64,000 nt of DNA from Pagrus major (lineage: Eukaryota > Chordata > Actinopteri > Spariformes > Sparidae): positions 27,188,910 through 27,252,909 of the forward strand of contig NC_133223.1 of the NCBI RefSeq assembly GCF_040436345.1, written 5' to 3'. Shown one piece after another: positions 1-11,015 of this stretch. The translations under genes and the position numbers were made by a program. A model generated the notes under the pieces. It searched no databases and had not been told where the DNA came from. It saw only the letters and a list, made by a program, of their open reading frames with translations. Position 1 is the stretch's first letter; each line of letters opens with the position of its first letter.

Positions 1-851
1 ATGCTTTAATTATCTCAGCTAATCTTGTCATAATATTGGTAATATCACGAGAGAAAACTTTACATGAGCCCATGTATATTTTCATTATGTGTCTTTCTAT
101 TAACTCTCTGTGGGGCTCCGCTGGCTTCTTCTTCAGATTTTTCAAAGACCTTCTGTCTGACACTCATTTGATCCCACGATCAGCTTGTTTATTTCAGATC
201 TATGTCATTTACACCTATGCATCCTATGAGCTCACCCTCTTAGGCATTATGGCATATGATCGGTATGTTGCTGTGTGTCAACCTCTACATTACCACAACA
301 AATTAACTTCCAAGCTGGTCTCTAAGCTGGTTGCCTTTGCGTGGATCGTTCCAGCCTTTCTTGTTGCAGCCTGTGTTTATCTGGCCTCCAGACTTCCACT
401 GTGTGGCAATAAGATACCAAAGATATTCTGTGCCAACTGGCCTGTTGTAAAACTGTCATGTGTCTCCACTGTGATTAATAACCTTGTTGGCATGTTAGCA
501 ACTGTAAGCACAATCTTTCTGCCCCTGGCTTTTGTCTTGTATACATATGCACGCATTTTTCTTGTTTGTAGGAAACGCTCCTCAGAATTCAGGGGCAAAG
601 TCATACAAAGCTGTCTGCCACACGTTATTACATTTGTCAATTATTCCATCACTGTGTTTTGTGATATTGCTCTCAGCAGAATTGATCTTGAGGATCTGAA
701 TCCATTCCTAGCTGTTATTTTGTCACTCGAGTTTGTTGTGATTCCTCCCATTGTGAATCCTCTCGTGTACGGCCTGAAGCTACCAGAAATCAGAAAACTT
801 ATTTTAAGAATGTTATCATGCTCAAAATCTGACAAACAAATGAAGCATTAG
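1..851 (+). CDS. OR-1, odorant receptor, 5' part outside window
   Basis: Odorant receptor of the seven-helix class, expected in the cilia membrane of olfactory neurons and coupled to the olfactory G protein. The window opens inside helix 1; the frame starts at base 3 and gives 282 residues, so about 33 N-terminal residues are missing by alignment with OR-2. LHEPMYIF, MAYDRYVAVCQPL, SCLPHVITF and PPIVNPLVYG are all present, as are the loop-2 cysteines around FCANW. It is nearly identical to OR-2 and OR-3, differing at scattered sites (for example WIVPAFLVA against WIFPAFSVA, and ATVSTIF against VSVSTVF). The stop is TAG at 849-851. No close poly(A) signal; the first AATAAA is over 300 bp downstream. 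Ligand unknown. Confidence 0.95.
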   Translation, partial: ALIISANLVIILVISREKTLHEPMYIFIMCLSINSLWGSAGFFFRFFKDLLSDTHLIPRSACLFQIYVIYTYASYELTLLGIMAYDRYVAVCQPLHYHNKLTSKLVSKLVAFAWIVPAFLVAACVYLASRLPLCGNKIPKIFCANWPVVKLSCVSTVINNLVGMLATVSTIFLPLAFVLYTYARIFLVCRKRSSEFRGKVIQSCLPHVITFVNYSITVFCDIALSRIDLEDLNPFLAVILSLEFVVIPPIVNPLVYGLKLPEIRKLILRMLSCSKSDKQMKH

Positions 852-3800
852 AAATAATCACAGTAATATAATCAGCCTGTGCTGTTTCTGTAAGTAAGTG
901 GTCTTATCTAGAGTTCATTCATCATTACTTTAAAATCTCTTATTTACACACCTGGTTGCAGCAGTGATGCATTTCATAGTGAAGGGGATGAATGTTTGTG
1001 TAAACATTTACTTTGTAAATAACTACATTTGTAGAGATGTATTTTAACAATTATATCATTGTAGTTTTTTTTTCTGTTGATGAATTTCAAAAAACTCCAA
1101 TAACTCCCACTGCATTCATTGTTATAAAACATTTTTAAAAAATGCAATATTTTTCTGGCAATCTTGAAAACCGGACTAAGAGTTCATGATAAAAAGTTGC
1201 ATTATTGTGTAAAATAAAAGTCACTGGGAAAACTGAATAAAAAACAAACTGCTGTAATCAATGAAAATGACCTGGAATAAACTCTGTTATTGTGAAAAGA
1301 GACAGCAAGATATGACATGTGAAAACAGTGAGCTTCAAGAGTTTTAAAAATTTTTCTGACAATCTGACAAGTTGATCATTATGATACATTTTTTGCCAGT
1401 ATGTATTCTTAGGATTATTCATTTCATGAGTTTCACTTTGGGACACTTTTTGCATTGGTAGATTGTGTCACTTTGCATGCAAAAAATAAGAGTTGTGTCA
1501 CCTTTGTATTTATAATTAAATAAATTAGAATTCTGCTGTATCACATATTTTTTATTCTAATCTTTCTGATAGCATGTGGTGTTTCTGTTTTAGAAACTGA
1601 CCTGGTTTTATCTGTATGATGTCTATTCTGAACACAAGTTTTAAGACTTGTTTCCTAAAAGACAGCCAGAGTGAAGTTCAAAGACAATGGGACCAGGAAA
1701 ATAGAGCCCTTTATGTTTAATAGAGTAGTTCTGGTATAATCACGGAGAATTTATCGAATGCTTCTGGACCATTTCTTTCAGGGTAATGACACTGATGAAG
1801 TACAGCATCTCCCCCGGCATAATTTACAAAGAGAAGCACACTTGCTACTCTTGTGTAAGCATTCACTAAACTCCTTCGGCAATCTAGTTACATAAAAGCA
1901 AGTAGAAAAATGACTGTGTCTGAACAATAAATGATGGCTACACAACCACCATCGCCGGGGAACATCTGTCTGACGTGACTCAGGTAGAAATTAAGTTCAC
2001 AGACAAGGTAATGTATAAAAGTTTAGTTAAAGCGACAGGCGACCAAATTGTAACGCATCATTATATTGAATGAAATAATGCATTTCTCTGGTTTGGAACA
2101 TGTAAGTACACATCTCAACAAAATATATCACAAAGGTCTGAACGTTTGTGGACATTTTAATGTGGAATGAAAATTACATATTATATCTTTAACCAATTGT
2201 AGCCAGTGCCAACACAATCATAAAAACGTTAAATAACGCTGTAGTCACAACAAGTTGATATTACTGCAAGATCAGATATTTAGGCAGAAAACCCCCAAAA
2301 TACTGTATGTTGTCTCCCCTGGGACGAGTATTAACACAACTCCCTCACTACTGCGGCCACCGGAATGACCTTCTTCATGGCAGCTTCAGGTTTTGAACTT
2401 GTGCGATCAATGTTTCTAACAAAACTCTGAGGTTATTGACCCGACTTCATTCAGCCTTAAAGTGATAGTCCGGGTCTTTTGATGTGGGGTTATATGAGGT
2501 AATTATCCCTCATCAGTGTGTTACCTGCATTAGATGACCATCACCTCACTGCCACTGTGGAGAAGCAGCACGTAGCGTTGTCAGAAAGCAGGGCTTTGTA
2601 CTGCTGAAACCGTACCAGCAGCAAGGCATATTTTAGCCTAAAATCCTACCTAAAATACATATATCAGTTAAAGTGTATGCTGTTTTTAACATTTTTGGCA
2701 CTTTATGTTGTTGTTAAAGGAATAGTTCACCCTAGAATGAAATTCAGTCATTATCGACTCACCCTCATGCTGATGAGAAGTCCGGTGTAGTGTCTTATTC
2801 CTCAAAGTGCAGCTGGAGACCCGCGGGGGTACCCTCCTGCAGCAAAAATCTATATAACGGATGTAAATGGTGCCCGAGACGAAAAGGTCCATAAAACTAC
2901 ACAAAAACTTTGTAATATTCCTCCATACTGCTCGTCCGCTGCAATCCAAGTGTCATGAAGTGGCGACATCCAGAGTTTACTCGAAACGACTTCATTTAGT
3001 AAACATTTCTAGCCTAAACAGTCACTATACTATATTTACCTGGAGGCACGCTCCCGCGTGCATGCGAGTCTCCCTCACAGCCGTTTGCACTACGGAAGCC
3101 ACGCCAGACAAGATCAACAGAATCCCAGCGACCCAGCAACACACAAACACAAGAGGGATCTTCCTGCACTAGTGATTTGAAACTTTGACACTCACAGCAG
3201 GGTGTAAAGACCGGTGTGTACATCTCACGAGTTCTGTTGATCTTGTCTGGCACGGCTTCCGTAGTGCAAACGGCTGTGAGGGAAACTCGCGTGCACGCGG
3301 GAGCGTGCCTCCAGGCAGATATAGTGTGGTGACTGTTTAGGCTAGAAAAATGTACTAAATGACGTCGTTTCGAGTAAACTCTGGACGTCGCCACTTCAGG
3401 ACACTTGGATTGCAGTGGACGAGCAGTATGGAGGAATATTACAAAGTTTTTGTGTAGTTTTATGGACCTTTTCCTCTCGGGCACATTGACGCCCATTATA
3501 TGGATTTTTGCTGCAGGAGGGTACCCCCGCGGGTCTCCAGCTGCACTTTGAGGAATAAGAAACTACACTGGACTTCTCATCAGCATGAGGGTGTGTCGAT
3601 AATGACTGAATTTCGTTCTTTCTGGAGTGAACTATTCCTTTAAACAGCCTTTTCCTTTGGCAATACACTCCCTCAACTGTACATTGTCCGTATTTCTAGC
3701 ACAGGTGGAATATAGTCACTTGTCAACATGTGACTTCAACTTTGGCCTGATGTTGTAATTGATATTTTATCTGTATTTGCGTTTGTGTTTTGCACATTGA

Positions 3801-4212
3801 AGTTCTCTATCCTAGATTCCATGGAGTGATGACTGCGATGACATAATTGTGTGTGACAAGTTAAAGAGGCTTTTAGCTCCTCCTGTTAAACTACAGGGGT
3901 TACCTGCCTCACCACTGACCACAAACAGACAACATGAGGAGCATGACAGAGTGGTAAAACCCACTGACAGTAAATATAACTGAGATTCTAACAAGGTTTA
4001 TTGCTGATGTTGTTGATGTCTTGTAATGATTGCATGTTTCTTACTTACTTGTAATCCTTGTGTCATTTGTCTCTGTGGAAATCTCTGCTCTCATTCTTGC
4101 TCTCCAAATACCTGTCACTGCCTCAATTCATGTTAACACATAACTGTTAACAGGATCCACAAATAGAAAAGTCTTTATTCATAAAGTTTCTCTTCTACTG
4201 TCTATGGGGTAA
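852..4212. other. Spacer OR-1 to OR-2
   Basis: Duplicated spacer of the OR-1/2/3 unit. Bases 1480-2690 recur at about 5600-7390, and 2090-2290 recurs again before OR-4 at about 10380-10570. It holds the foldback transposon at 2718-3639. Apart from that insertion no gene-like frame is convincing; short open frames inside the foldback read through its arms. Bases 3650-4212 are the immediate upstream region of OR-2 and match 7410-7984 upstream of OR-3. Confidence 0.7.
2718..3639. mobile_element. Foldback (long inverted repeat) DNA transposon, TTAA target
   Basis: A 922-bp non-autonomous DNA element made of two arms of about 405 bp (2718-3122 and 3232-3639) in inverted orientation around a loop of about 109 bp. 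The ends read AGGAATAGTTCAC and its complement, flanked by TTAA at 2714-2717 and 3640-3643. The matching position of the next unit (about 7405, CTGTCAAACAGCC) lacks the element, so it inserted after that duplication or was lost from one copy. No transposase frame is present. A second copy lies at about 14301-14970. TTAA targets are known for piggyBac and some other families; the family is not assigned here. Confidence 0.85.
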
Positions 4213-5160
4213 ATGGAAAACATTACTTATCCACCTTATTTTAACCTCACCATGTTCGTTAACATAGGCAACTACCGCTACCCAACATTTGTCTTGTGTT
4301 TGCTGTTGTATGCCTTAATTATCTCAGCTAATCTTGTCATAATATTGGTAATATCACGAGAGAAAACTTTACACGAGCCCATGTATATTTTCATTATGTG
4401 TCTTTCTATTAACTCTCTGTGGGGCTCCGCTGGCTTCTTCTTCAGATTTTTCAAAGACCTTCTGTCTGACACTCATTTGATCCCACGATCAGCTTGTTTA
4501 TTTCAGATCTATGTCATTTACACCTATGCATCCTATGAGCTCACCCTCTTAGGCATTATGGCATATGATCGGTATGTTGCTGTGTGTCAACCTCTACATT
4601 ACCACAACAAATTAACTTCCAAGCTGGTCTCTAAGCTGGTTGCCTTTGCGTGGATCTTTCCAGCCTTTTCTGTTGCAGCCTGTGTTTATCTGGCCTCCAG
4701 ACTTCCACTGTGTGGCAATAAGATACCAAAGATATTCTGTGCCAACTGGCCTGTTGTAAAACTTTCATGTGTCTCCACTGTGATTAATAACCTTGTTGGC
4801 ATGTTAGTGTCCGTAAGCACAGTCTTTCTGCCCCTGGCTTTTGTCTTGTATACATATGCACGCATTTATCTTGTTTGTAGGAAACGCTCCTCAGAATTCA
4901 GGGGCAAAGTCATACAAAGCTGTCTGCCACACGTTATTACATTTGTCAATTATTCCATCACTGTGTTTTGTGATGTTGCTCTCAGCAGAATTGATCTTGA
5001 GGATGTGAATCCATTCCTAGCTGTTATTTTGTCACTCGAGTTTGTTGTGATTCCTCCCATTGTGAATCCTCTCGTGTACGGCCTGAAGCTACCAGAAATC
5101 AGAAAACTTATTTTAAGAATGTTATCATGCTCAAAATCTGACAAACAAATGAAGCATTAG
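4213..5160 (+). CDS. OR-2, odorant receptor, 315 aa
   Basis: Complete intronless odorant receptor. The start is fixed by a TAA stop directly before the ATG in the same frame. The N-terminus carries two sequons, N3-I-T and N11-L-T. Helix 1 spans about 25-47 with N40; LHEPMY is at 53-58, the helix-3 cysteine at 95, MAYDRYVAVC at 116-125, and PPIVNPLVYG lies in helix 7. Loop 1 is unusual for the cluster: SLWGSAGFFFRFF replaces the LYGTxGFYPKFL of the later genes, and CQPLHYH replaces CRPLEYH. The tail is short and basic (CSKSDKQMKH). It sits 3.4 kb after OR-1 and 2.8 kb before OR-3, same strand. The long loop 2 and TCxPHL-like SCLPHV suggest the fish delta-type ORs; that placement is inference. 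Confidence 0.96.
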   Translation: MENITYPPYFNLTMFVNIGNYRYPTFVLCLLLYALIISANLVIILVISREKTLHEPMYIFIMCLSINSLWGSAGFFFRFFKDLLSDTHLIPRSACLFQIYVIYTYASYELTLLGIMAYDRYVAVCQPLHYHNKLTSKLVSKLVAFAWIFPAFSVAACVYLASRLPLCGNKIPKIFCANWPVVKLSCVSTVINNLVGMLVSVSTVFLPLAFVLYTYARIYLVCRKRSSEFRGKVIQSCLPHVITFVNYSITVFCDVALSRIDLEDVNPFLAVILSLEFVVIPPIVNPLVYGLKLPEIRKLILRMLSCSKSDKQMKH

Positions 5161-7984
5161 AAATAATCACAGTAATATAATCAGCCTGTGCTGTTTCTGT
5201 AAGTAAGTGGTCTTATCTAGAGTTCATTCATCATTACTTTAAAATCTCTTATTTACACACATGGCTGAGGTAGTGTTGCATTTCTTAAAGAAGGGGATGA
5301 ATGTTTGAGTGTGAGTGAAAAGTTTATGATAAAAAGTTGCATTATTGTGTAAAATAAAAGTCACTGGAAAAAAACAGAATAAAAAAACAAACTGCTGTAA
5401 TTAATGAAAATGACCTGGAATGAACCCTGTTATTGTGAAAAGAGACAGCAAGACATGACATGTCAAAACAGTGAGCTTCAAGAGTTTTCAAGTTGATCAC
5501 TACGATACATTTTTTGTCAGTATGTATTCTTAGGATTATTCATTTCATGAGGTTCACTTTGGGAAACTTTTTGCATCGGTAGATTGTGTCACTTTGCATG
5601 CACAAGATAAGAGTTGTGTCAACTTTGTTAATAATACATTAATTATTAAATACATTTGAATTCTGCTGTATCACATATTTTTTATTCTAATCTTTCTGAT
5701 AGCATGTGGTGTTTCTGTTTTATAAACTGACATGGTTTCATCTGTATGATGTCTATTCTGAACACAAATTTTAAGGCTTTGTTTCCTAAAAGACAGCCAG
5801 AGTGAAGTTCAAAGACAATGGGACCAGGAAAATAGAGCCCTTCATGTTAAATAGAGTAATTCTGGTATAATTACGGAGAATTTATCGAATGCTTCTGGAC
5901 CATTTCTTTCAGGGCAATGACACTGATGAAGTACAGCATCTCCCCCAGCATAAATTACAAAGGGAAGCACACTTGCTACTCTTGTGCAAGTATTCACTAA
6001 ACTCCTTCAGCAATCTAGTGACATAAAAGCAAGTAGAAAACTGACTGTGTCTGAACAATAAATGATGACTACAAATGGTGAAAACACTGTACAAGTAACG
6101 CTGTTACATGAGTTACTCAAGTATTATACTTAAGTACACAGCGTGACTCCAAGTGGGGTTACTTTAGTAACAAGGACTGACAGTGAATCTCTGAGAATGA
6201 GGAAGAGAAAAGAGAAATATGATTGAGTTCTGTATGTGAATGTGGAATTAATAGCATGTTTGCTTTGTACCATGGACCCGCTCATGTACTCATGAATAAC
6301 GGCCCCCACATAGCGAGTGCTCCGCTTCCTTCGCGAGTCCCTCCCCCCCCTTCCCCTAATGAGTTGCATACTGTATGCGTAATATGCTCCAATCTGATTT
6401 GTAACATTAGGCAATATTTATTTACAGTAAACAAATATATGAAAAAGCCCCTTTCGGCCCCTCTATATAAAATTACTTTGGGCGCCCCTCTGTATAGGGA
6501 GATAGGAAAGTGAATGACTGTCATTTACATTGGTTAGGTTGGTTGCACGTTGGCTCTACACAGAGCAGAAGAATTAGTTTGATCATGGCAAGAAGTACCA
6601 TGGGATCATTGTAGGTGTTATCTTCGCTGTTAAACAACCACCATCGCCAGGGAAAATCTGTCTGACGTGACTCAGGTAGAAATTAAGTTCACAGACAAGG
6701 TAATGTATAAAAGTTTAGTTATAGCGACAGTGCGACCAAATTGTAATGCATCATTATCTTGAATGAAATGATGCATTTCTCTAGTTTGGAACATGTAAGT
6801 ACACATCTTAACAAAATATATCACAAAGGTCTGAACGTGTGTGGACATTTTAATGTGGAATGAATGTTACATATTATATCTTTAACCAATTGTAGCCAGT
6901 GCCAACACAATCATAAAAACGTTTAATAACACTGTAGTCACAACAAGTTGATATTACTGCAAGATCAGATATTTAGGCAGAAAACCCCAAAAACACTGTA
7001 TGTTGTCTCCCCTGGGACGAGTATTAACACAACTCCCTCACTACTGCAGCCACCGGAATGACCTTCTTCATGGCAGCTTCAGGTTTTCAACTTGTGCGGT
7101 CAATGTTTCTAACAAAACTCTGAGGTTATTGACCCGACTTCATTCAGTCTTAAAGTGATAACCCGGGTCTTTTGATGTGGGGTTATATGAGGTAATTATC
7201 CCTCATCAGTGTGTTACCTGCATTAGATGACCGTCATCTCACTGCCACTGTGGAGAAGCAGCGCACAGCGCCGGCAGAAGGCACGGCTTTGTACTGCTGA
7301 AACCGTACCAGCAGCAAGGCATATTTTAGCCTAAAATCCTACCTAACATACATATATCAGTTAAAGTGTATGCTATGTTTTTAACATTTATGGCACTTTA
7401 CGTTGCTGTCAAACAGCCTTTTCCTTTGGCACTACATTCCCTCAACTGTACATTGTCCGTATTTCTAGCACAGGTGGAATATAGTCACTTTTCAACATGT
7501 GACTTCAACTTTGACCTGATATTGTAATTGATATTTTATCTGCAATTGCGTTTGTGTTTTGCACATTGAAGTTGTCTATCCTAGATTCCATGGAGTGATG
7601 ACTTCGATGACATAATTGTGTGTGACAAGTTAAAGAGGCTTTTAGCTCCTCCTGTTAAACTACAGGGGTTACCTGCCCCACCACTGACCACAAACAGACG
7701 ACATGAGGAGCATGACAGAGTGGTAAAACCCACTGACAGTAAATATGACTGAGATTCCAACAAGGCTTATTGCTGATGTTGTTGATGTCTTGTTATGATT
7801 GCATGTGTCTTACTTACTTGTAATCCTTGCGTATCATTTGTCTCTTTGGAAATCTCTGCCCTCTCTCTTGCTCTCCAAATACCTGTCACTGCCTCAATTC
7901 ATGTTAACACATAACTGTTAACAGGATCCACAAATAGAAAAGTCTTTATTCATAAAGTTATCTCTTCTACTGTCTACGGGGTAA
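5161..7984. other. Spacer OR-2 to OR-3
   Basis: Second copy of the OR-1/2/3 spacer. It lacks the foldback element but carries its own insertion of about 560 bp at 6074-6634. The first 100 bp after the stop match those after OR-1, then a piece of about 230 bp present after OR-1 and OR-3 is missing. Bases 7410-7984 are the upstream region shared with OR-2. No gene was recognised. Confidence 0.7.
6074..6634. mobile_element. Unclassified insertion of about 560 bp
   Basis: Defined by an empty site: the unit after OR-1 reads straight through (about 1938-1945, CTACACAACCACC) where this copy is interrupted. The interior holds a TAAGTAC-rich stretch of a kind common in fish DNA transposons and a C-rich tract near 6335-6355. 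Bases 6151-6411 recur, shortened, at about 9236-9405 after OR-3. No transposase and no clear terminal repeats were seen, so the class is open. Confidence 0.6.
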
Positions 7985-8932
7985 ATGGAGAACACTACTC
8001 GTCCACCTTATTTTAACCTCACCATGTTCGTTTACATAGGCAACTACCGCTACCCATCATTTGTCTTGTGTTTGCTGTTGTATGTTTTAATTATCTCAGC
8101 TAATCTTGTCATAATATTGGTAATATCACGAGAGAAAACTTTACACGAGCCCATGTATATTTTCATTATGTGTCTTTCTATTAACTCTCTGTGGGGCTCC
8201 GCTGGCTTCTTCTTCAGATTTTTCAAAGACCTTCTGTCTGACACTCATTTGATCCCACGATCAGCTTGTTTATTTCAGATCTATGTCATTTACACCTATG
8301 CATCCTTTGAGTTCACCCTCATGGGCATTATGGCATATGATCGGTATGTTGCTGTGTGTCAACCTCTACATTACCACAACAAATTAACTTCCAAGCTGGT
8401 CTCTAAGCTGGTCGCCTTTGCGTGGATCTTTCCAGCCTTTTCTGTTGCAACCTGTGTTTATCTGGCCTCCAGACTTCCACTGTGTGGCAATAAGATACCA
8501 AGGATATTCTGTGCCAACTGGCCTGTTGTAAAACTGTCATGTGTCTCCACTGTGATTAATAACCTTGTTGGCATGTTATTGTCCGTAAGCACAGTCTTTC
8601 TGCCCCTGGCTTTTGTCTTGTATACATATGCACGCATTTATCTTGTTTGTAGGAAACGCTCCTCAGAATTCAGGGGCAAAGTCATACAAAGCTGTCTGCC
8701 ACACGTTATTACATTTGTCAATTATTCCATCACTGCGTTTTGTGATGTTGCTCTCAGCAGAATTGATCTTGAGGATCTGAATCCATTCCTAGCTGTTATT
8801 TTGTCACTCGAGTTTGTTGTGATTCCTCCCATTGTGAATCCTCTCGTGTACGGCCTGAAGCTACCAGAAATCAGAAAACTTATTTTAAGAATGTTATCAT
8901 GCTCAAAATCTGACAAACAAATGAAGCATTAG
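7985..8932 (+). CDS. OR-3, odorant receptor, 315 aa
   Basis: Third member of the first subfamily, complete and intronless, opening METNTR-like as MENTTRPPYF. The ATG again follows an in-frame TAA. N3-T-T and N11-L-T are potential glycosylation sites. It differs from OR-2 mainly in the N-terminus (I4T, Y6R, N17Y, T25S), helix 3 (ASFEFTLMG against ASYELTLLG) and single sites in loop 2 and helix 5; the C-terminal third is almost unchanged. LHEPMYIF, MAYDRYVAVC and PPIVNPLVYG are intact. Clustering of changes in helix 3, which lines the odorant pocket in this family, fits divergence in ligand range, but this is inference. Confidence 0.96.
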   Translation: MENTTRPPYFNLTMFVYIGNYRYPSFVLCLLLYVLIISANLVIILVISREKTLHEPMYIFIMCLSINSLWGSAGFFFRFFKDLLSDTHLIPRSACLFQIYVIYTYASFEFTLMGIMAYDRYVAVCQPLHYHNKLTSKLVSKLVAFAWIFPAFSVATCVYLASRLPLCGNKIPRIFCANWPVVKLSCVSTVINNLVGMLLSVSTVFLPLAFVLYTYARIYLVCRKRSSEFRGKVIQSCLPHVITFVNYSITAFCDVALSRIDLEDLNPFLAVILSLEFVVIPPIVNPLVYGLKLPEIRKLILRMLSCSKSDKQMKH

Positions 8933-9405
8933 AAATGATCACAGTAACATAATTAGCCTGTGCTGTTTCTGTAAGTAAGTGGTCTTATCTAGAGTTCATC
9001 CATCATTACTTTAAAATCTCTCATTTATACACCTGGCTGCAGCAGTGATGCATTTCATAGTGAAGGGGATGAATGTTCGTGTAAACATTTACTTTGTAAA
9101 TAACTACATTCGTAGAGATGTATTTTAACAATTATATCATTGTATTTTTTTCCTGTTGATGAATTTAAAAAAACTCCAATAACTCCCATTGTATTTATTG
9201 TTAAAACATAAAAAAACCCACTTTTGGTTACTTTGTGGGGTTACTTTAGTAAGTAGGACTGACAGTGAATCTCTGTGAATGAGGAAGAGAAATGAGGAAT
9301 ATGATTGAGTTCTATGCGTGAATGTGGAATTAATAGCGTGTTTTGCTTTGTTCCCCTAATGAGTTGCATACTGTATGCGTAATATGCTCCAATCTGATTT
9401 GTAAC

Positions 9406-9429
9406 GTGTGTGTGTGTGTGTCTGTGTGT
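9406..9429. repeat. TG microsatellite
   Basis: Run of TG dinucleotides with one C interruption, at the right end of the repeat block shared with 6151-6411. Confidence 0.9.
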
Positions 9430-9671
9430 CTGGAAGAACAAAAGCAAAATGGTGGCTAGGGTTCAAAGTACCACGCCGCATGGCAAGGACAAAGGAAGAC
9501 TATAAACAAAATGGCTGATCAAAAGGGACTACGAGATGGCTGATCGTAGGACTACATGGTGGATCCCCACTTGTTTTACTGATAGGAGAGAGCAAAGAAA
9601 CAATGGTGGTGCTCACATCATGTGCTCACTGATATCACATGTGGGTGTGATATACTAAAGGATGAAAAGGA

Positions 9672-9700
9672 GTGTGTGTGTGTGAGTGTGTGTTTGAGTG
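9672..9700. repeat. Imperfect TG-rich repeat
   Basis: GTGTGTGTGTGTGA followed by further GTGTG runs with A and TT interruptions. Confidence 0.85.
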
Positions 9701-9907
9701 TCACGTGACGCCAAGTCAGAGAAGATGGTTAGTTGCATGCAAAGACCCTGAGTCTGTGTGAAGCATAATTCAACTAACGTCAAATTAGCCATGTAGCAAA
9801 GTAAGCTACCAATAATCTGACCTGAGATCACCATAACATTCAAACAGTGAACAAACACATAGATTGAACACATGAGCATTACATCAACCAGAGTTAAAAG
9901 TCCTGTG

Positions 9908-10359
9908 CTTTGCGTCGCATCTGCTGCCGCTAACTCAGCTGAAATACTAGCAGGACCCCGCGTCGCTGCTGTGAGAAGTTCTTTGGGCCTGCTGGAAATG
10001 CAGCTGGCAACTCTTAGCCAGTGTTGTCAGATCTTGCGACAGAAACAAGCAACCAGCTCTATGGAAACAAGCCCCAAAAAAGCAACTTGGGTCCTCAAAT
10101 AAATAAAGTAAAGCCCAACAGGTGACTAACTAACTATCGCGTTTGTGTTTCGCTTTATTGTGTAGAACTGGGAGAGAATCAGGAGGAACAAAGCAAGCCC
10201 AAATAAACAACTACACTTTAGAAAACAAGCCCAGAAACCCGCAACCCGGGACTGACGATATTTGCAAGTGACTTTACAGAAAAACAATTCTGGGAAACTG
10301 AGTTCAGTTCAGAGTCCATTTTGAAATCCACAATGAACGACTTCATCTGTGGGTCCAAA
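9908..10359. repeat. Dispersed repeat, copy A
   Basis: Two blocks, 9908-10015 and about 10285-10359, closely match 17970-18078 and about 18270-18332 upstream of OR-6. The middle parts differ between the copies. No coding function or terminal repeats seen. Confidence 0.65.
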
Positions 10360-10811
10360 CATAAGTACACATGTTGATGGTAAGTACACAACTCATCAAA
10401 ATATATCACAAAGGTCTGAACATTTGTGGACATTTTAATGTGGAATTAATGTTACATATTATATATTTAACCAATTGTAGCCAGTGCCAACACAATCATA
10501 AAAAAGTTTAATAAAGCTGAAGTCACAACAAGTTGATATTACTGCAAGATCAGATATTTTGGCAGTAAATCCAAGAAATTTGTTGTCAGGGAACAATTTA
10601 CTGACACATTTTTGCTAGTTGCCAGATACGTTGTTGAGAACATTTCCTGGATACATAAATAAAAAACATAATTCTCTCAGAATTTGTTTCCTTCAGATCA
10701 TATTTGCTGTTAGTGCAAATTATTTTAATCCTTGTTTTTCTGGCTGAAAGTCCAGGCCAACAAAATTTCCTGATTCTTTGGTCCCACCTATGACAGCTTC
10801 AACATCTCAGT

Positions 10812-10860
10812 GATTGGCCTGATTTGAATCCCCAGGCACTCTTGCTGTGCTCATAAAAAG
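10812..10860 (+). promoter_or_regulatory. Candidate OR-4 promoter
   Basis: Inverted CCAAT box GATTGG at 10812-10817 and TATA-like CATAAAAAG at 10852-10860, about 155 bp before the ATG. A TCCCCAGG stretch between them (about 10829) resembles half of an Olf1/EBF site. The same order and spacing occur before OR-5 to OR-15, which is the main support. Confidence 0.5.
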
Positions 10861-11015
10861 GATTCACTGTCGGGAATTAAGGAAGGAACAGCCACTATAC
10901 ATGGTCACACAGAGCAGAGAGATGTGCAGCTCTCTTCCAACACTGTGGTAGCTGATGTCATGGGTAATTACATGTTCTGAAACTGGTTATCTTTTGAAAT
11001 TGAGAAAATTTATAG

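Larger units (their letters stand above)
8933..11015. other. Spacer OR-3 to OR-4, mosaic of repeats
   Basis: The first 250 bp repeat the OR-1 downstream region. Then come a shortened copy of the 6151-6411 block (about 9236-9405), two TG-rich tracts, a block shared with 17970-18332, and a stranded piece of the OR-1/2/3 spacer at about 10380-10570. The rest, 10570-11015, is the upstream region of OR-4. A 76-codon open frame at 9872-10102 lies in the dispersed repeat and is not considered a gene. Confidence 0.65.

Noticed and set aside
3014-3496. 160-codon open frame on the minus strand
   Set aside because: It runs across the arms of the foldback element, and similar frames arise in the mirror arm and in the second copy.
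4171-4190. ATAAAG before OR-2 and OR-3 as a TATA box
   Set aside because: Only about 30 bp before the ATG, and no CCAAT partner as in the later genes; too weak to call.
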